This document shows positions 33,786 through 46,632 of a stretch of DNA of 64,000 nt, in pieces. The notes below the pieces were generated by a model, which was not told the DNA's origin, ran no database searches, and saw nothing but the letters and a program-made list of their open reading frames with translations. Position 1 is the first letter of the stretch. The number at the start of each line of letters is the position of its first letter. The DNA comes from Lomentospora prolificans. Taxonomy: Eukaryota; Ascomycota; Sordariomycetes; Microascales; Microascaceae. The position numbers and the translations under genes are program-made. Where the stretch lies: NCBI GenBank assembly GCA_029532625.1, contig JARFXM010000003.1:620001-684000 (forward strand). Direction: 5' to 3'.

Positions 33786-35158
33786 CTATACTTTCTTGCC
33801 CTGTCTTAACAGGTCGGATACCTTTGGCGGCAGCACCAACTGGCTCCTATCATTCCTTCTATAAAAGTCTACCAGCATCATCGCCGTCTTCTCAGGAAGA
33901 TCTTCGTGGATAAAGTGACCCGCCTCCGGGAATACCTGCAGCGCATATTTCCCTAACCCCATTGTTAGTGAAAAGCTCGAAAGATTAGATTGAACAAGAT
34001 AACTCACCCTGCATCTGCCCAATCGTCAACTCGGTATCCAACCGATCCGTCCCAGCCAAAAGCAAAAGCTTCCCGCCCCTGGCCTCCAGAAACTTCTTAC
34101 TCAACCCCACAAACCACCCCTCCCAAAACTTTTGCGTCGCCGCCAGATCCGTCCTCCACTTCCACCGCCTCCTATCGACGGCCGCCCCTCCGTTCCCCGC
34201 ACCCTCGCCGGCCCCTTCCTCGACGAGCAGCGCCGGCACCGACGTCCTCGCCGACACGAGATTCCTCACCGTCCGGCTCCGCACATGCCAGTCTATCCCG
34301 GCCTCCAGCGTCGGGAACCCGGCCGGCCTGGTCGACAAGTACGTAATCATGCTCTGCAGCGCATCCATAGCCGACCCCTCGACAACATCCAAAACGGCGA
34401 AGCCCAGCACCGCGTTCCCCAGCAAGCCCTGCTTGGCCAAATTCGTAACCACGGCGCCGCCCAGGGAGTGTCCGACGAGCACCAGCGGCGGCAGCTCCGC
34501 CCAGTGCATCCGCTCTTGCGCGCCGCGGATGACGAACAGCAAATCGGCTGTCAGCGTGTCGAGGCTGAGATCCGGGTCGGCGCCCGAGGAATCCGTCGTG
34601 GAGCCGTGGCCGCGCGCGTCGGCGGATAACATGCCGGCCGAGGGCACGTGCTTGCGGATCTCGGAGGAGACCACGGCGAAGGAGAGGCCCGACGAGCCGG
34701 CGCCGTGGTGGAAGACGAAGAGGGGCGATTTGCCACTGGGGGAGTTTAGGTAGGCGTGGTGGGTGATGGAGGAGGAGGGGTCCTTGAGGAAGAGCTCGCG
34801 CTCAAAGTAGGCGGTCCAGGGGATTTGGCCCATGTTTTTGCTCCGGTCGACGCTGGCAGGGCGTGCATTCGTGTTAGTAGGCTGCTATTGTCCGCCCTCC
34901 CCCGAGAGAAATAAAAAAAAACGGATAGAGTGGGACAACGTACGCCTGCGGCCGCGCAAACAGCCTCTGACTCGGCGACGGTATCACCGTGCCCGTCGAG
35001 CTCGCCGAGCTCGCCGAACTAGAATCGTCGTCCATCGGCTCGGGCAGCTCCCCTAGGCTATCGGCCGCCTCCTCGAGCTCCCTCCTCTCGGCGCCCTCGT
35101 CGAAGGGCTCGAGGGCGCTGAGCTTGGCCTTTGCCCAGGCCTTTTGTAGGTCGCTCAT
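33786..35158 (-). CDS. PPE1: Protein phosphatase methylesterase 1 (PME-1/Ppe1)
   Basis: This alpha/beta-hydrolase removes the C-terminal methyl ester from the PP2A catalytic subunit. Exons are 35158-34944, 34852-34008 and 33952-33786, giving 408 residues. Intron 1 is GTACGT to CCAG with a perfect TACTAAC branch, phase 2. Intron 2 is GTGAGT to TTAG, phase 1, with branch CACTAAC. The start MSDLQKAWAKAKL matches the family N-terminus. An ATG 17 codons upstream adds only a basic stretch and is less likely. Exon 1 contains an acidic Ser-rich segment before the family's SPSQRLFARP. The catalytic serine is in GHSLGG (Ser201), the oxyanion region is FHHGAGSSGLSF, the acid Asp is probably in the LLAGTDRLD loop, and the His lies in EAGHFIHED. 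Exon 2 carries a Gly/Ala-rich insertion relative to yeast Ppe1. Confident. Confidence 0.92.
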
Positions 35159-36199
35159 GGCTTCCTGAGCTCTCTTGCGCTTTCTCTTCGCACCTCTCAA
35201 CAGTTTCAAAAAGGGCCAGCTTGGCTGGGCTCAAAGGTCCTGGGCGCGCGGTTCCGGTCCCCGAAGTACGCCAGCTGGCAGCGGCGTAGGTGGGGGGGAG
35301 TGGGCGCGTGGTGCTATTCGATAAGAACCAGAGAAGCGAAAAGTGGCTGCCGCCGCGACGGTGGTGGCTCCGGGTCTGTATGTCCGGTGTGGAAGGAGAA
35401 TCTTGCGACAAATGGATATTCAGCCGAGATTGGCTTGAAGCGCGTAGCTCCCCAAGTCGGCGAGACCTTTGTGGTGAGACGAAGTTGAGTGGTGTCAAAA
35501 GTCTAACTAACGTCCGGTACGTACCGACTACCATTGAGGGGACTGTGGTGTTTCTGATTGGACACTGTGCCATCCTGAGTTTCAAATGGCAGGCGGAACC
35601 GAACAACGCCCAGGCGGAGCCGTGTCTAGATATAATATATATATATATATATCACCAATTGATTATCGATATGCTCTTAACTAAAACAGGACTTCCCTAA
35701 TTTTATCAAGGCGAAAACGGGGTAGCTGGGCCGAAAAAGAGAATCGCTATGTTGACTTGTTCAATTACCATCAACTATGGACGTCGACTATGCTATGTTA
35801 TCGCATCCTGCATGCAAGACTCTGCTCTCACCATCGTACATCTATCCTATCCGTTCCTCACCTTCGTCGTGTCGTAGTCTTTGCACTTCCAAGAGGCTTT
35901 GGACTTTGTGCATCTCTCTATCATACAGACTGTGAGGTAAGGCATATCCGGACAAGGAAACCTCATGGAGAAAAAAAAATGGTAAGGATTGGCTTTGGGG
36001 TATTGTCGGCCGTTGGGATTTGACATGATCCGAGTTGGGGGGAAAAGAAGGGATAAAGTAATGCGTTGCGCGTGTAAATACTAGTTAAATGTCCCAATAG
36101 AGAAATGTTGGAACTAGAAAATTGTGTGTGTGCAAGTGAATGTAATATGTATACAAAATACTGTCTTGGAAATAAATCATGAAGGAGATGGTGGGCGTT
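35159..36199. other. Intergenic region between PME-1 and the FLC-like gene
   Basis: This should be the PME-1 promoter on the left and the 3' UTR of the FLC-like gene on the right. It contains a TA microsatellite at 35634-35652. No further gene can be supported. Confidence 0.5.
35634..35652. repeat. TA microsatellite
   Basis: A near-perfect run of alternating A and T in non-coding sequence upstream of PME-1. Confidence 0.8.
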
Positions 36200-38678
36200 T
36201 TAATAGTACGAACGTCCGTAGCTCTGGTTGCTCTGCCCGTAGCCATTGCCATAGCCCTGCTGCTGCCCGCCGAACCCGCCGAGGTTAGGTATCGTGGGCT
36301 GTCTCATATCGGCGTGACCAATGGGGGCAGCATTGCTGATGAGGCCCTCACGACTCTGATCGCCATATGCGACAGGAGTGTTGGGCGTTATGGGCCTATA
36401 GGGACTCGCGTAGTCGTTGCTGGGAGAGAGCTGCGAGGGTTTGTTGTACGACGCCTCGTAGTTTCCGAGATACTTCTCCGGTGAGGGGGACCGGGCATAA
36501 CCAGTCTTCTCGACGGTCGAGGCCATGGAGAAGGTGGTAGAGCCCTTGTTGTCGAACTGGGACCGGTCGAGGAGGAGAGAGTTGCGGGCGTCAAGGGGGG
36601 TAAGGTTGTCCATGTCTCGTACCATTTTTTCTGCGTCAAAAGTTAGCATTACTCCCATTGGAGTCAAGAGTCAGATAACCTGGTAACTTACCCATCTCCT
36701 TTCTCCTCTCGCGGTGGGGGTTCTTCTTGCAGCACTGGTTGATGGCATTCCAGATGATCAGGATTGCCAAGATACCAGTAAGAGCAGACTGCACGGCAAT
36801 GAGAACAACGCCTGTAACAGTCTGCGTCGTCTGCGCAATTCCCAACTCCTCAACGAACACCAAGATGCACACGACAGAGAGCACACGCACGACTTGGATG
36901 ACAATATTGATAATGTTACCAGACTTGCGCTCATAAGGGCGACTCCAGATAAGGAGGATGAGCATGACAGCCTCAACGACGATTTGACCACCAGTCTGAA
37001 TCTTGCCGTTGCCGTCGGTGACGGCGAGGAGCGTTCCCTTGACAAACATGTATACGATGGTGGGGACAAAGATCCACCAGTAGTCCTTGCGGTAGGATTC
37101 GTAGAACAAGCTGTACTTGACCCAGATATCCTTGTTCTCGTAGAGGCCACTGGTGTCGCCCTCGTTCTGCTTGAGCTTGCGCGCAGTGCTCCAGATCTTG
37201 TAGGAGAAGAAAAGGAGGATGCCGGTGAAGATGAAGAGCGTGACACCAGCGAGTGATTTGGCGGCCCACGAATCGCCCTTGGTAAACTGGACGACGCAGT
37301 AGAGTACCCAGACTCCGTAGAGTAAGAAAATCAACGAAGTGATGGCGCGGGCGATGGACCCCCAGTAGTGCTTACGAAAGCCGCTCAGAGCCTTGGGGAA
37401 GTTGCCAAAAAGAGCCCAGAACTCTAGTATAACCTTGATGAGGAGAATTCCAACAGCAATGGCCGCGATGACGATGGCGACGACGAGAAGGACGGTCATG
37501 AAGGTGTTGGACTCGGGAATGCTGAGCTGCTGCACGTAAGCCTGAATACCGGTGACGGCCTGCTTGAGGGGGGCCATGCTGTCGTCTTCAGTCTCCTCGG
37601 CGACGGGCGTCGTGGTGTCAATGGAAGTCTCAATCTGGCGGGCGGCGAGGACGGCAAATCCCTCGAGGGCACGCTTAATCTTGAAGATGGAGCTGTTGGC
37701 GTTGGCGGTCGAGCCGTCGGGGAAGACGAGAGTCGTGTTGCGGAGGACGGCAACGCTACTTCGGGTAAGGTTGCCTCCCGTCATGCCTCGGAAGTTGTCG
37801 ATCGACTCCTGCATCTCGGTCCAGGGAATAAGACCCGTGGAGAAGGCAAAGTTCTTGGCGAAGCTGCGGTAGATGGGTGGGTAGTTCACGGACAACATGC
37901 CGTTCATAGCCATGCCCTGGAACCAACCAAAGACCTCGGTGAAGCTGGGGCTGATGGTTCCCATGCCGCCGGCAGTTGAGCCTCCGGCAACACCACCACC
38001 AAGAGCACTAGCACCACCGCTAACAGCCGCGCTGATGGCGGAAACACCACCGACCACCAAGGCTGCACCGGCAACACCGGCAGCGAGATACGATACGGCG
38101 GGAACACTTGCGGTCTTTCCGTTGGAGACCTGAGACTGAATGCATCCAACATCCTGGCCAGTCTCGAGAGACTTGAGCTCAAGGGTCGCCAAGGCAGCGA
38201 TATCGGGAACCTGGAAAGCGATGGCGGGGACGAGATCGGCGAACTCCTTGGGAATCTCCTGCATGCCTCGAGCGCCAAAGGTGCCAGCCGGGACTAGCAC
38301 AGTTATGTCAGTAACTTTTGCAAGCCATTACCCATCCAAATCCAACTCAGAGTTCATCGACGTACCTGGGCACAGCTGTTCGACAAATGTTCCCCTGTCG
38401 CAAGGGTTGAACTTGTTGCTGTAAACCTCCGCGCCAAACGCCGTGACCTTGAGCTCCGCCGTCACATTTTGAATCCGTGAGCTCGAACCCTGCACATCGA
38501 AAGTAACGGTCTGGTTTTCTTTGTTGTACTGGATATCGATCTTTTGCACCTGAATTGTGGAGGTCTTGTTGGCACAACTGGAGAAGCTAACAGTTTGAAG
38601 AATATCCTTTGCTAACACGCCGTTGGCGAAAGCGGCGACAGCACAAGCCGCGCTAAAAACACTTGAAGTAAATTTCAT
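36200..38678 (-). CDS. FLC/Pkd2-type TRP-like membrane protein (flavin-carrier family)
   Basis: This belongs to the fungal ML-like plus TRP family (yeast Flc1-3, fission-yeast Pkd2), implicated in ER or plasma-membrane calcium and FAD transport and in cell-wall integrity. Exons are 38678-38366, 38293-36692 and 36630-36200, giving 781 residues. Introns are GTACGT to CTAG (phase 1) and GTAAGT to GCAG (phase 1), the latter with branch GCTAAC. I chose the ATG at 38678 because it starts a clean signal peptide of about 23 residues (ending near GVLAK). The ATG 11 codons upstream would put charged residues ahead of it. Residues of about 25-160 are the lumenal ML-like domain with conserved cysteines. 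The central region has about nine hydrophobic helices, including FPKALSGFRKHYWGSI and WWIFVPTIVYMFVKG. The cytosolic tail is Ser/Pro-rich and ends in a Gly/Gln/Tyr-rich stretch. The family is certain; which paralogue it is cannot be said. Confidence 0.92.
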
Positions 38679-39962
38679 TTTAAAAATGCCGACTTGTATA
38701 AATCGCTTCACTTGCGGAGGGTATTCCGTATAATTTGCTTATTTTGGTGATAACCCGACTTAGACGGCTCGTTTGAAATCGGCTAACAGGGTTCGAATAT
38801 CGAAAACCAACAACATAGAAAACTCTCGGAAATCGGATCGCACACGAATCGAAGCAAGCAAACCGAACTAGTCAAACTCGATGAAAAGGGCAATTTCGCT
38901 GTAATGTCGGAACGAGTAGATTGGGTTGTCGGAGACCGGCAACAACTAAAAGCGCAAGAAAGAAACGTAAACCACCCTCACTGAGGCGGATAAGAATAGA
39001 TTGAACAAAAAAGCCGAGCCTCGCAAAAAGGGAATAAAAGCTGGCCTTGTTTGAAAAAGACGATTTCAAAGAAGATGGCCGAGGATCAACCTGGAACGAA
39101 TGGAAAGAGGCAACTTGTGCCTTGGGGGGAAGAAAGGAAGCTGACGACCCGAATATCTTGACTCTAGGGCCCACCAGATTGTCTACCGAGTCGGTTGATG
39201 ACGACAAAAAGAGTGGAAGGGAAGAAAGGAAAGAAGGGAAGGGTAAGCAAAGGTAAAGAAGGACTAGGTTAAAGATGATATGGAGAGATGGGATGGGATT
39301 AGGGTTGGATTGGAGGGAGCGAAAGGTAGGCAACTGCGGGGACTGCGCTAACAAACAGACACCCGAGCTGAAACGGCCGTGGATGTCAACATCCCTCCGC
39401 ATGCAGGTCAGGTTGGAGCCAGCGTACGAGAGCACCAAAAGGGACGCAGGACAGCCAGACAGCAGCCGAGCAAGGGACGGTGTAACAGCAGTAAAGGGCA
39501 TCTTCTAGACCCCCCACGAGACCAAGGCAAGGAGGTAAGGGTTCCTTTTCCCTCGAGGGTGAGGCGCCAGGCAGGTCGTGCTCCACCACGAGCCAAAGAA
39601 GCGGGAAAGACTGCGCAAAGCCGTTACTTCGTATCTCTATTTTCGCCTCTGTCGCCCACTTGGCGCCTGAAGAGGAAACCCTGGAGTTGTCAGAACCGGC
39701 ATGGGCTCGAGAGACACTGCTCATGCTCTGCATCTTGGTATCATTCAACCACACCCCTGCCAGGTCGTATGTTCCAGGACGGCGGACACTGGCCCACATG
39801 CAGGACACCCAGCCATCCTTTCCTCGCCATCCCTAATATCGCTCCATGGCATCAATACGGGAGTCCGGCGTTGCCAGGAGGCCAAGGCGACCAGTTCATC
39901 CAGCCATTCATCACGAGAAATCAAGCTCAAAATGTCTCTCCCTCCCAGCCAAAGCATTCTCA

Positions 39963-39997
<35 letters not shown>

Positions 39998-42307
39998 GCC
40001 TTCGCCGCCGCCCGATTAGCACATGCGTTCGTTCTTCCATCTTCTTTGTGACGGTAAGAGAAACTCACCAGTGGCACTGGGCAATAGGGCAACTCGAAAC
40101 TGAAGAAAAGGGGCGAAGTCAAACCTCGCGACAAGGAGGTCGTAGATCATCAGGGGTATTGGCCCACCTCATTGGCTGCCGATGTCCCGGCTCGGTTTGG
40201 GCAGAGGCGAGCCAGGCGACAGCAAGGGGCTACCCCTAGCCAAGTCTGAAACAGCGATGTGCCTGCAGCGCTACGCTCTGGTGGGCTGCAGTAGTGCCGT
40301 CGAACCTTGGGCGCTGGCTGAGTGGATCGCCTGGCTGGCTAAGAGCTGGCCTGTTCGGTGGGCATGCTCGACTCTACGAAGACAAGAGGTCAATTTCAAT
40401 GGGCGAAGAATTGCTGCAAAAATGAATACCAGCGTTGTGAAATGGAAGAGAAGCAGGATATTCTATTAACACTGTAAGAATTCATCTAAAATATATGCAG
40501 CTTCTTCTATTCGTACAGTGTTCAAACTGTACCTCACCACCAACCGAATCGCTCTTTCCTTGACTCGTCATCACCGTTGCAAACTTCCCTCCGCTTCAGC
40601 CAAAAACAAGTCTTTGAGTCCTCATCGATCGGCTTCCGCGCAGATCAGGATAATCCTCAATCTCTATTATGTCCTGCCATCTGGCCACGGCGACAAGCAT
40701 AGGGTGCGCCACTTCCATTGGCGGGTCGCCGGCAAGATATGCCCACCGATAAGCTGATGTGCTGCTTGGACCATAAAAGGAGGAGGGCTGTGAGCGCATC
40801 ATTCATGCTAGCCGCTGGGATGGTTCCCTTCAAACAGGTCCTAGGACCGATTGCGATTAAGCATGTGGCCCGAGGAGCAGTCCGTGCTCGTGGGTAACCA
40901 AGATTCTCTTTCCCGTGATGCAGCAATGCTTGCAGGGATCGGCTGTGAGCAGCTGCTCTCTTTTTTTTTTCCTCGCCCACATTCGATTCTTCGTTCAGCC
41001 ATGGCCTTGATTAACTTTGAGGATTCAACTGCCTTTGCAGGACCAGACCCACGGGTCCGATGCGAAGAATAGGGGGCCACGTCAAGATTTCTTCAGCGCC
41101 ATGCGCTTCACTTCGTTCGCCTGCTTGTCTGATGCGTGCTTTAGTGCGGCCAGCCATCGCTTAGCAGTCATGTCATACGCCAGGGACATGGGATGAACCT
41201 CATGGAAGAATTTTCAACAAATGATTGCCCTCTTTACAATAGAATTAGCGGTGAAGTTATTGAACAGGCCATAGCAGAGCACTGTCTCTGCCAACAGATT
41301 GCTCAAGATGCATTAGAGAACCCGAACACGTCACGTCAGTAACATACATGCAGACTAGAAAGCTTAAAACAGTGAGCCTGATAGTATGCAGGTTCTCAAT
41401 CTAATACCCCTACATACATGCCCCACTGCTTCTAGGACCACGCTATTAAGTTGAATCACTCCCGCTGACCGCCGCCAATTCCCCCTCACCGTCAGCTTAC
41501 AGGAGGCCATTGCCCATTCTGTCCGATAGGCCGAGTTGCGTTTTCGAAAATACAGTGAAAGCCCGCAACCCGAGATCCGCATCGCACACTTCTCAGGAAT
41601 CCTGAATAGTGGCATACATCTTCGGAAGGCCTCCATTGTAAGATGTATTTATTGGCTTCTGTCTTGCCCTTGTCTAGACGGAAGCTTTAAGGCCAACTAC
41701 CATCTAGGGGCGAGTGTGTCTGTAAAGTCAACTGTGAGGATGGTTGCGGGCCGTTGCCAAGCTCCAAACTTGGATGTTCGAGAAGCTACCAGATAGAGGA
41801 CGACGCCTTGGCAATGACGAGAGAATCGCCACACCGATTTACAGTTTGTATGCTGTGCCTTGCTCTCTAGAAGACGAGACACGTCCTACGTGTGCCAAAC
41901 GCCCCGGTCAGAGCTATACAGCAGATCCGACGAACCAGGCGACTAGAGAATCAAAGACCACCCTTTCATGAGATGGATCAGAATGGAACATTTCATTAAG
42001 CCTCGAGCTGTCTTCTAGTTAATTTTAATGTCTTTCTCATGGTACGCATCTAATACCGGGTATCTTCTCTTTCATCATCTCTCATTCTCAAATCTTCTCC
42101 AAATCTAGTCTCAGGCGCCAGTGGGCTTAAAGGCCCGAGGCTGAATAGACTGAACAGACTGACCATTCGCGATGGGCTGAAGAGCCTCAAGTCGATGGGA
42201 CTGAGCTGGCTGGATAATCAGATCGGAAACTGATGACCCAGAGGGGAAATATGGGTCGTATATTGGGCGAACTGGCTATGAGCGCTTGAAATAACATTCA
42301 CCCCCGG
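38679..42307. other. Intergenic region between FLC-like and TFIIB genes
   Basis: This 3.6 kb spacer joins the 5' flank of the FLC-like gene (-) to the 3' flank of TFIIB (-). The first 600 bases, antisense-pyrimidine rich, are likely leader and promoter of the FLC-like gene. An A30 run lies at 39964-39993. A frame of 286 codons at 39379-40239 (+) runs through that poly-A as polylysine, has no family resemblance and is not accepted as a gene. Confidence 0.5.
39964..39993. repeat. Poly-A tract (30 nt)
   Basis: An uninterrupted A run in non-coding sequence. No LINE or SINE body was recognised on its left side. Confidence 0.9.
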
Positions 42308-43342
42308 CTAGTTTAGGGGAAGGTTATTCATGCTGCCCTTGCCTTCGCCTAGCCACTCTGGCTCGACCAGGTCATCCTTGACCTGGTACAAAAATCTGTA
42401 CGCGGTCCTGATAGTACCGTCGCTGACGCCAGCAATAGCAGCAATGTCGCGCGAACTCTTGGGATCGCCCATGAGGTGCGACGCCATGTAGATGCAGGCA
42501 GCCGCCACCGACAGAGGGGACCTTCCGGCCAGATCCGCAACACCGCTCGTTTTCTTTGCGAGCTCCCGTGAGATGTTTTCAATCCGCTGGGTATTCTTGA
42601 AAATGAGCTGCGAGCAGTAACGCGCGCAGAGCGATTCGGCGCTGGTCGAACCCGTATTCTCATATCCGCCGGCGCTGGCAACACCGATGTTGACGTCTTC
42701 TTGCTTCTGCTTCTGGAGGAACGACTCGAGAAGCTTGAACACCTTCCCAATGTCCTTCTTGCCGACCCTCGTAAGGTTGTGAATCTCGCGGAAGGTACGG
42801 CCCACACCAGCTTGTCGGCACGCGATGAAGATGCAGCCCGCGATGATGGCTTCCTGGGGCTTACCCTTGAGCGCCTTTTTCTCCTCAACGAGCTTGAAGA
42901 TATGCTTCGCAGCTTCGGAGATGTGCTTGGGGATATTGATCGAGTCGCAGTACGTGCCGATCTCCTTGTAGGCTTGTAGCAGCGTCTTCGTCGTTTTGTC
43001 CTGCTGGGTGGTATTGTTCTGAAGGCGGGCGAGGGTCCTGCTCTGGCGGGTATCCGCGTTGGCAATGCTGGTCTCGAGTTGCGATCCGTTCAAGAGAGGG
43101 TTCGCCGAGTCACCGACACGAGAGGGGTCATCGCTGTTCTGGTCATCGTTGGCAAAGCTTCGCCACTCGGAGCGAGTGTCAATGATGCGGTCGCCGAGGA
43201 CTAGGCCGCACGAGTCACAGACGATATCCCCAGCAGAGTACTCCTCCTTCAGGTTGGGTGGGTATTCTCTGCAGTCGGGACAGACTAGAATATTGCTCAA
43301 GTCGTCGTTATATTCGCCCGAGGCTGCAGCAGGTTCCATCAT
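42308..43342 (-). CDS. SUA7: Transcription initiation factor TFIIB
   Basis: This general RNA polymerase II factor bridges TBP-bound promoter DNA and the polymerase and sets the start site. It is a single exon of 344 residues, the usual length. The N-terminal zinc ribbon has Cys21, Cys24, Cys42 and Cys45 (CPDC and CDSC). The B-reader follows in DTRSEWRSFANDDQ and the linker in DDPSRVGDSANPLL. The first cyclin fold (about 110-205) contains YKEIGTYCDSINIPK and IAGCIFIACRQAGVGRTFREI. The second (about 225-325) contains RSPLSVAAACIYMAS and IAAIAGVSDGTIRTAYRFLY. Two tandem ATGs open the frame; either may be used. Every domain is present and intact, so this is presumably the essential nuclear copy. 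Confidence 0.97.
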   Translation of the reverse strand: MMEPAAASGEYNDDLSNILVCPDCREYPPNLKEEYSAGDIVCDSCGLVLGDRIIDTRSEWRSFANDDQNSDDPSRVGDSANPLLNGSQLETSIANADTRQSRTLARLQNNTTQQDKTTKTLLQAYKEIGTYCDSINIPKHISEAAKHIFKLVEEKKALKGKPQEAIIAGCIFIACRQAGVGRTFREIHNLTRVGKKDIGKVFKLLESFLQKQKQEDVNIGVASAGGYENTGSTSAESLCARYCSQLIFKNTQRIENISRELAKKTSGVADLAGRSPLSVAAACIYMASHLMGDPKSSRDIAAIAGVSDGTIRTAYRFLYQVKDDLVEPEWLGEGKGSMNNLPLN

Positions 43343-46300
43343 GATGAGGACTGCGTGGCGAATGCCGACCAGCAGGAGAGGGACGCCTCAATCGAAATGG
43401 GTCAACCAGACGTTCCGCAGTGCAAAAAAAACCTGTATAGTAATAATTAGGTACAGAGACGATTGTTTCAGGTTCAACGAGCGTGTTCAAGCGAGGCAGG
43501 ACGCAGCGTACAGTGAAGCAGGTCGCTTGGGAGGTTTGTGGATGGGAAAAGTGATGGTGGAAGTGTCGTCGCTCTGAGCCGGTAAGATATGTTACTAATG
43601 GGACTGGCTCTCCTGCCTAGAAGAGCGGCTCAACTGCGGCCAATCAGAGCCGTGTTTTACCGGGAGTTTTTGCTGATTAATGGAGACACTGCAACCCATT
43701 ACCATGATACATTCCTGCCCATTTATTCCTCCTTGTGAAGAGGATTGCCAGATCTGGCTTCATTCGTGTTCAATACTAGGCTATGATTCAGATGGTGAAG
43801 ACGGGCAGCTTTGACAGTAACTAGCCATTTATGCATATAATGTGGATTTTCCACCTGCGAATCCCCAAAGAAACATAAACTTCCAGCTTCAATCACCAAC
43901 AGATTGTCATCTCGCTTTGTATCAGCTACAAAGGATCAAGAGCGACAGCATTCTAAGTCGATGGTTAATGATTTTACTCAAGCCAAAGCCGGAATGGGTG
44001 GCTTAAACTCTACTTGAGCACCTTTTGGATTCCTAGCCGAGATCTACGCCGTAAATACCCGCTCTACTCGAACTAGTGCTAACCATATCGATGCCGTTCC
44101 CCCACACCCGATCTTGATGGCAAAGATCTATCAGTATGCCAAAGGCCTTTCCTTACGATCCGTACGTGAGCCACCACTATATCCAGTCGAGTCGGCAGCT
44201 GCGAGAGAAGGATATAGAACGTAGTTTACAGCACCAATTGATTGTAAGGTGGCTAGCCCGGATTACTACGTACTAAACTAATTAAATCTTGAATAAAGGG
44301 CCAGGAATTTTCGTAGAGCATTTACCCAGCCCATTAAAGGGCTCCTAAGGATCTTATTTCCCTGGCTCACAATTATGTCCAATACTGGTCTCAGGTTTGT
44401 AACTAGTCCGGAGCTCTTGTGATATTCACCAGACGGTAACCTGATGGTATTCGGAAATATTCCCGGTCGAGAGAGCTACTGTGAAGCGTCTAGAAACTAT
44501 CAATACAACCTAGGAAAGATCTTGAATCTATCCTTGAGCGTAAGATAGACAGATTGGCGGTCATGATCGCAAAGTCAGCTCAGCACAATTCAGCTCTTCG
44601 GCACCAATCGTACTCCATATCCAGAGATGATTCCAGTCATCTCCCATCAAGACCCAGATAGGCCAGCGACCTTTTAGAGCTAGCTACAAAACCCGTTCGT
44701 CCGTTCTTCACAATCAATTCAGGCAGTATAGTGAGTGAATAAAACCGAGAGATCTGTGGCTCGAAGCGGGTGACTCTCTATACCTTCGTCCTGCAGAACT
44801 CCCAGCTGTGACCAATATGATGCCTTCGGTTATGAACCGGTTGACCGCTCTAGAACAAAATGTTGAAGATACATACATTCTCTCAATAGAGACAAGATAC
44901 ATCCATTAGGATGGTACAATTTGCCCTTCATCATCACGAACTGAAGCGGAAAAGCCGAGCAAGCGTCACTAGGCCAACTTTTCTTGTGGAATTGTACTCA
45001 TCAAAGAGTGTTCATAGCTGCTTCAATGAAGAACATAAAGCTAGGCTTCTATCCCTCGGGTGGGCAGCAGCTCTTTCATCGGAGCACGGCAGGAAACGCC
45101 CAAGAGAAAGGGCCATGCACGATCGAAACATCCAAACGTCATGCACCGCTACACAAAACGAAAGGTCATCCCACGTGTAGGGCTCTTGATTTTTACTCGC
45201 TTCACTTCACTTCGGCAATGTGGCGCGTGAGTCAATCTGTAAAGGGTGGGCGGCGCCTTCTGATGAATTATCGGACGAAGGAGAATCATGCTGCGGCGGA
45301 GCGTGGGGAGATTGGAAGTCGAGCGTCCGGGCGTGCCGAAGCGGCGAGGCTTGAGCGCGAGCTGGGCTTTATAGATATTCTTGTTGAGAATCATCCGATA
45401 TCATGAGATGAATGTTGGAGAGGCGTGTTGATGCTTACGGGAGTCAGAGATTAGACTTACACACTCTTTCACAAGCGCCGGACAAACACGAATCCCAACA
45501 GCAGCGCCGTGTAGAACCAGGCCCGCCTCCCCAAAAATTGAGAACGAAGAGGGAGGTGCCTTAGTCGCTTTGATGACCCTACACTGCTAGACCGTAGAGT
45601 TTGGAACGTAGATAAATGTGTGAGGTGGAACCCTGAGCTCAACAGGGTTGTCAACTAGAAGGGATATCCGAGCTCCTTCTACTGAGAACTTCCGGGAACG
45701 GGAGGCATTTGAGGCAGTGATTATGGGGACTCGTAGGAAACAGCACGGCCAAGCAAAGCCTTGGCCTGCCTCCAAGATAGGGCCAAGGAACATTAAAGGC
45801 TCGATTTACCAGCGTTGCTATTGATAGGAGCCTTCAAGAGTTCAATGCACACACCACTTTGCCTAATCAACGTCTCTACGGCGCAAGTAGTGTTTACAAC
45901 GCGCGCCAAATAAAGCCAGCTGGCCCGTTACAGGCCAGTCAAGTGAACGTTCCCTCTATATTACATGACAACACCAACATCGACAGTGTAACGGGAGAGT
46001 CGTTATTCCGATTCTTAACATGAGTCTCCGACATTTATCGGTGATAGTTCCATTGACAGGCAAGTCCAACTCTTGCAGCATACGAGTAGTTTTGGTAGCT
46101 GAAGAGAAAGATAAGAACTATCAGAAACAAGATAAAAACATCCAAAGAAGAGAGATCATACCGTGTAAGGTCTTTACATCGGCAATAGTGACTGAAAAAC
46201 ATAGAATATTCTCGTTTTTTTTTTTTTTTTGTAAAGACACTTCGCAAGGGTACCAATGTACTTCGATCTTGCCTTGCCGTCGAATTATCCAGGATCGCAA

Positions 46301-46541
46301 GGTGGTTTGCTTCGCTCGTAGCACATACTAGCTGGCGTCTAGAGCAAAGCCACAAGCTGGCTTGCACTAAACCGGGACAATACAGGACACTTACTTTGCA
46401 AAAATGCGCAATTTCATCGAGTTCAATGAAGCCCAGCACTTCCTCCTGCGAGACTCGTAAAGCGCGGATGGAGTCGTTTATGCGAGCAAGAGCCCACGGA
46501 ATGTCCCGACTTACCCTGTATCAGCTAGGAGGTTGACACAC
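43343..46541. other. AT-richer intergenic region left of the transposon
   Basis: From 43343 to about 43650 this is probably the TFIIB promoter. Beyond that it appears AT-richer than the flanking genes and holds no intact frame of interest. Near 44500-44640 (+) a short conceptual reading with a charged helical pattern (around LESILERKIDRLAVMIAKSA) could be a decayed transposon ORF, but it is interrupted and cannot be assigned. Confidence 0.4.
46533..46541. repeat. Target-site duplication, left copy (TTGACACAC)
   Basis: A nine-base direct repeat, identical to 47746-47754, immediately outside the left inverted repeat. This length is typical of Mutator-like insertions. Confidence 0.9.
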
Positions 46542-46632
46542 GGGGTGACATACATACGACCTGAGGTATGGTGGAGTCGTTCACCAGAGGTTGCAGGGGT
46601 GTTTACATAAGCAAAACCATACCTCAGGTGAA
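46542..46632 (+). repeat. Left terminal inverted repeat of the MULE-like element
   Basis: This 91-bp arm contains an internal pair of opposed copies of CCTGAGGTATGG (near 46560-46571) and CCATACCTCAGG (near 46617-46628), so it can itself fold. Such paired motifs are candidate transposase-binding sites. Confidence 0.9.

Noticed and set aside
39379..40239. 286-codon plus-strand frame
   Set aside because: It reads through a poly-A run as polylysine, has no family resemblance and lacks coding character.
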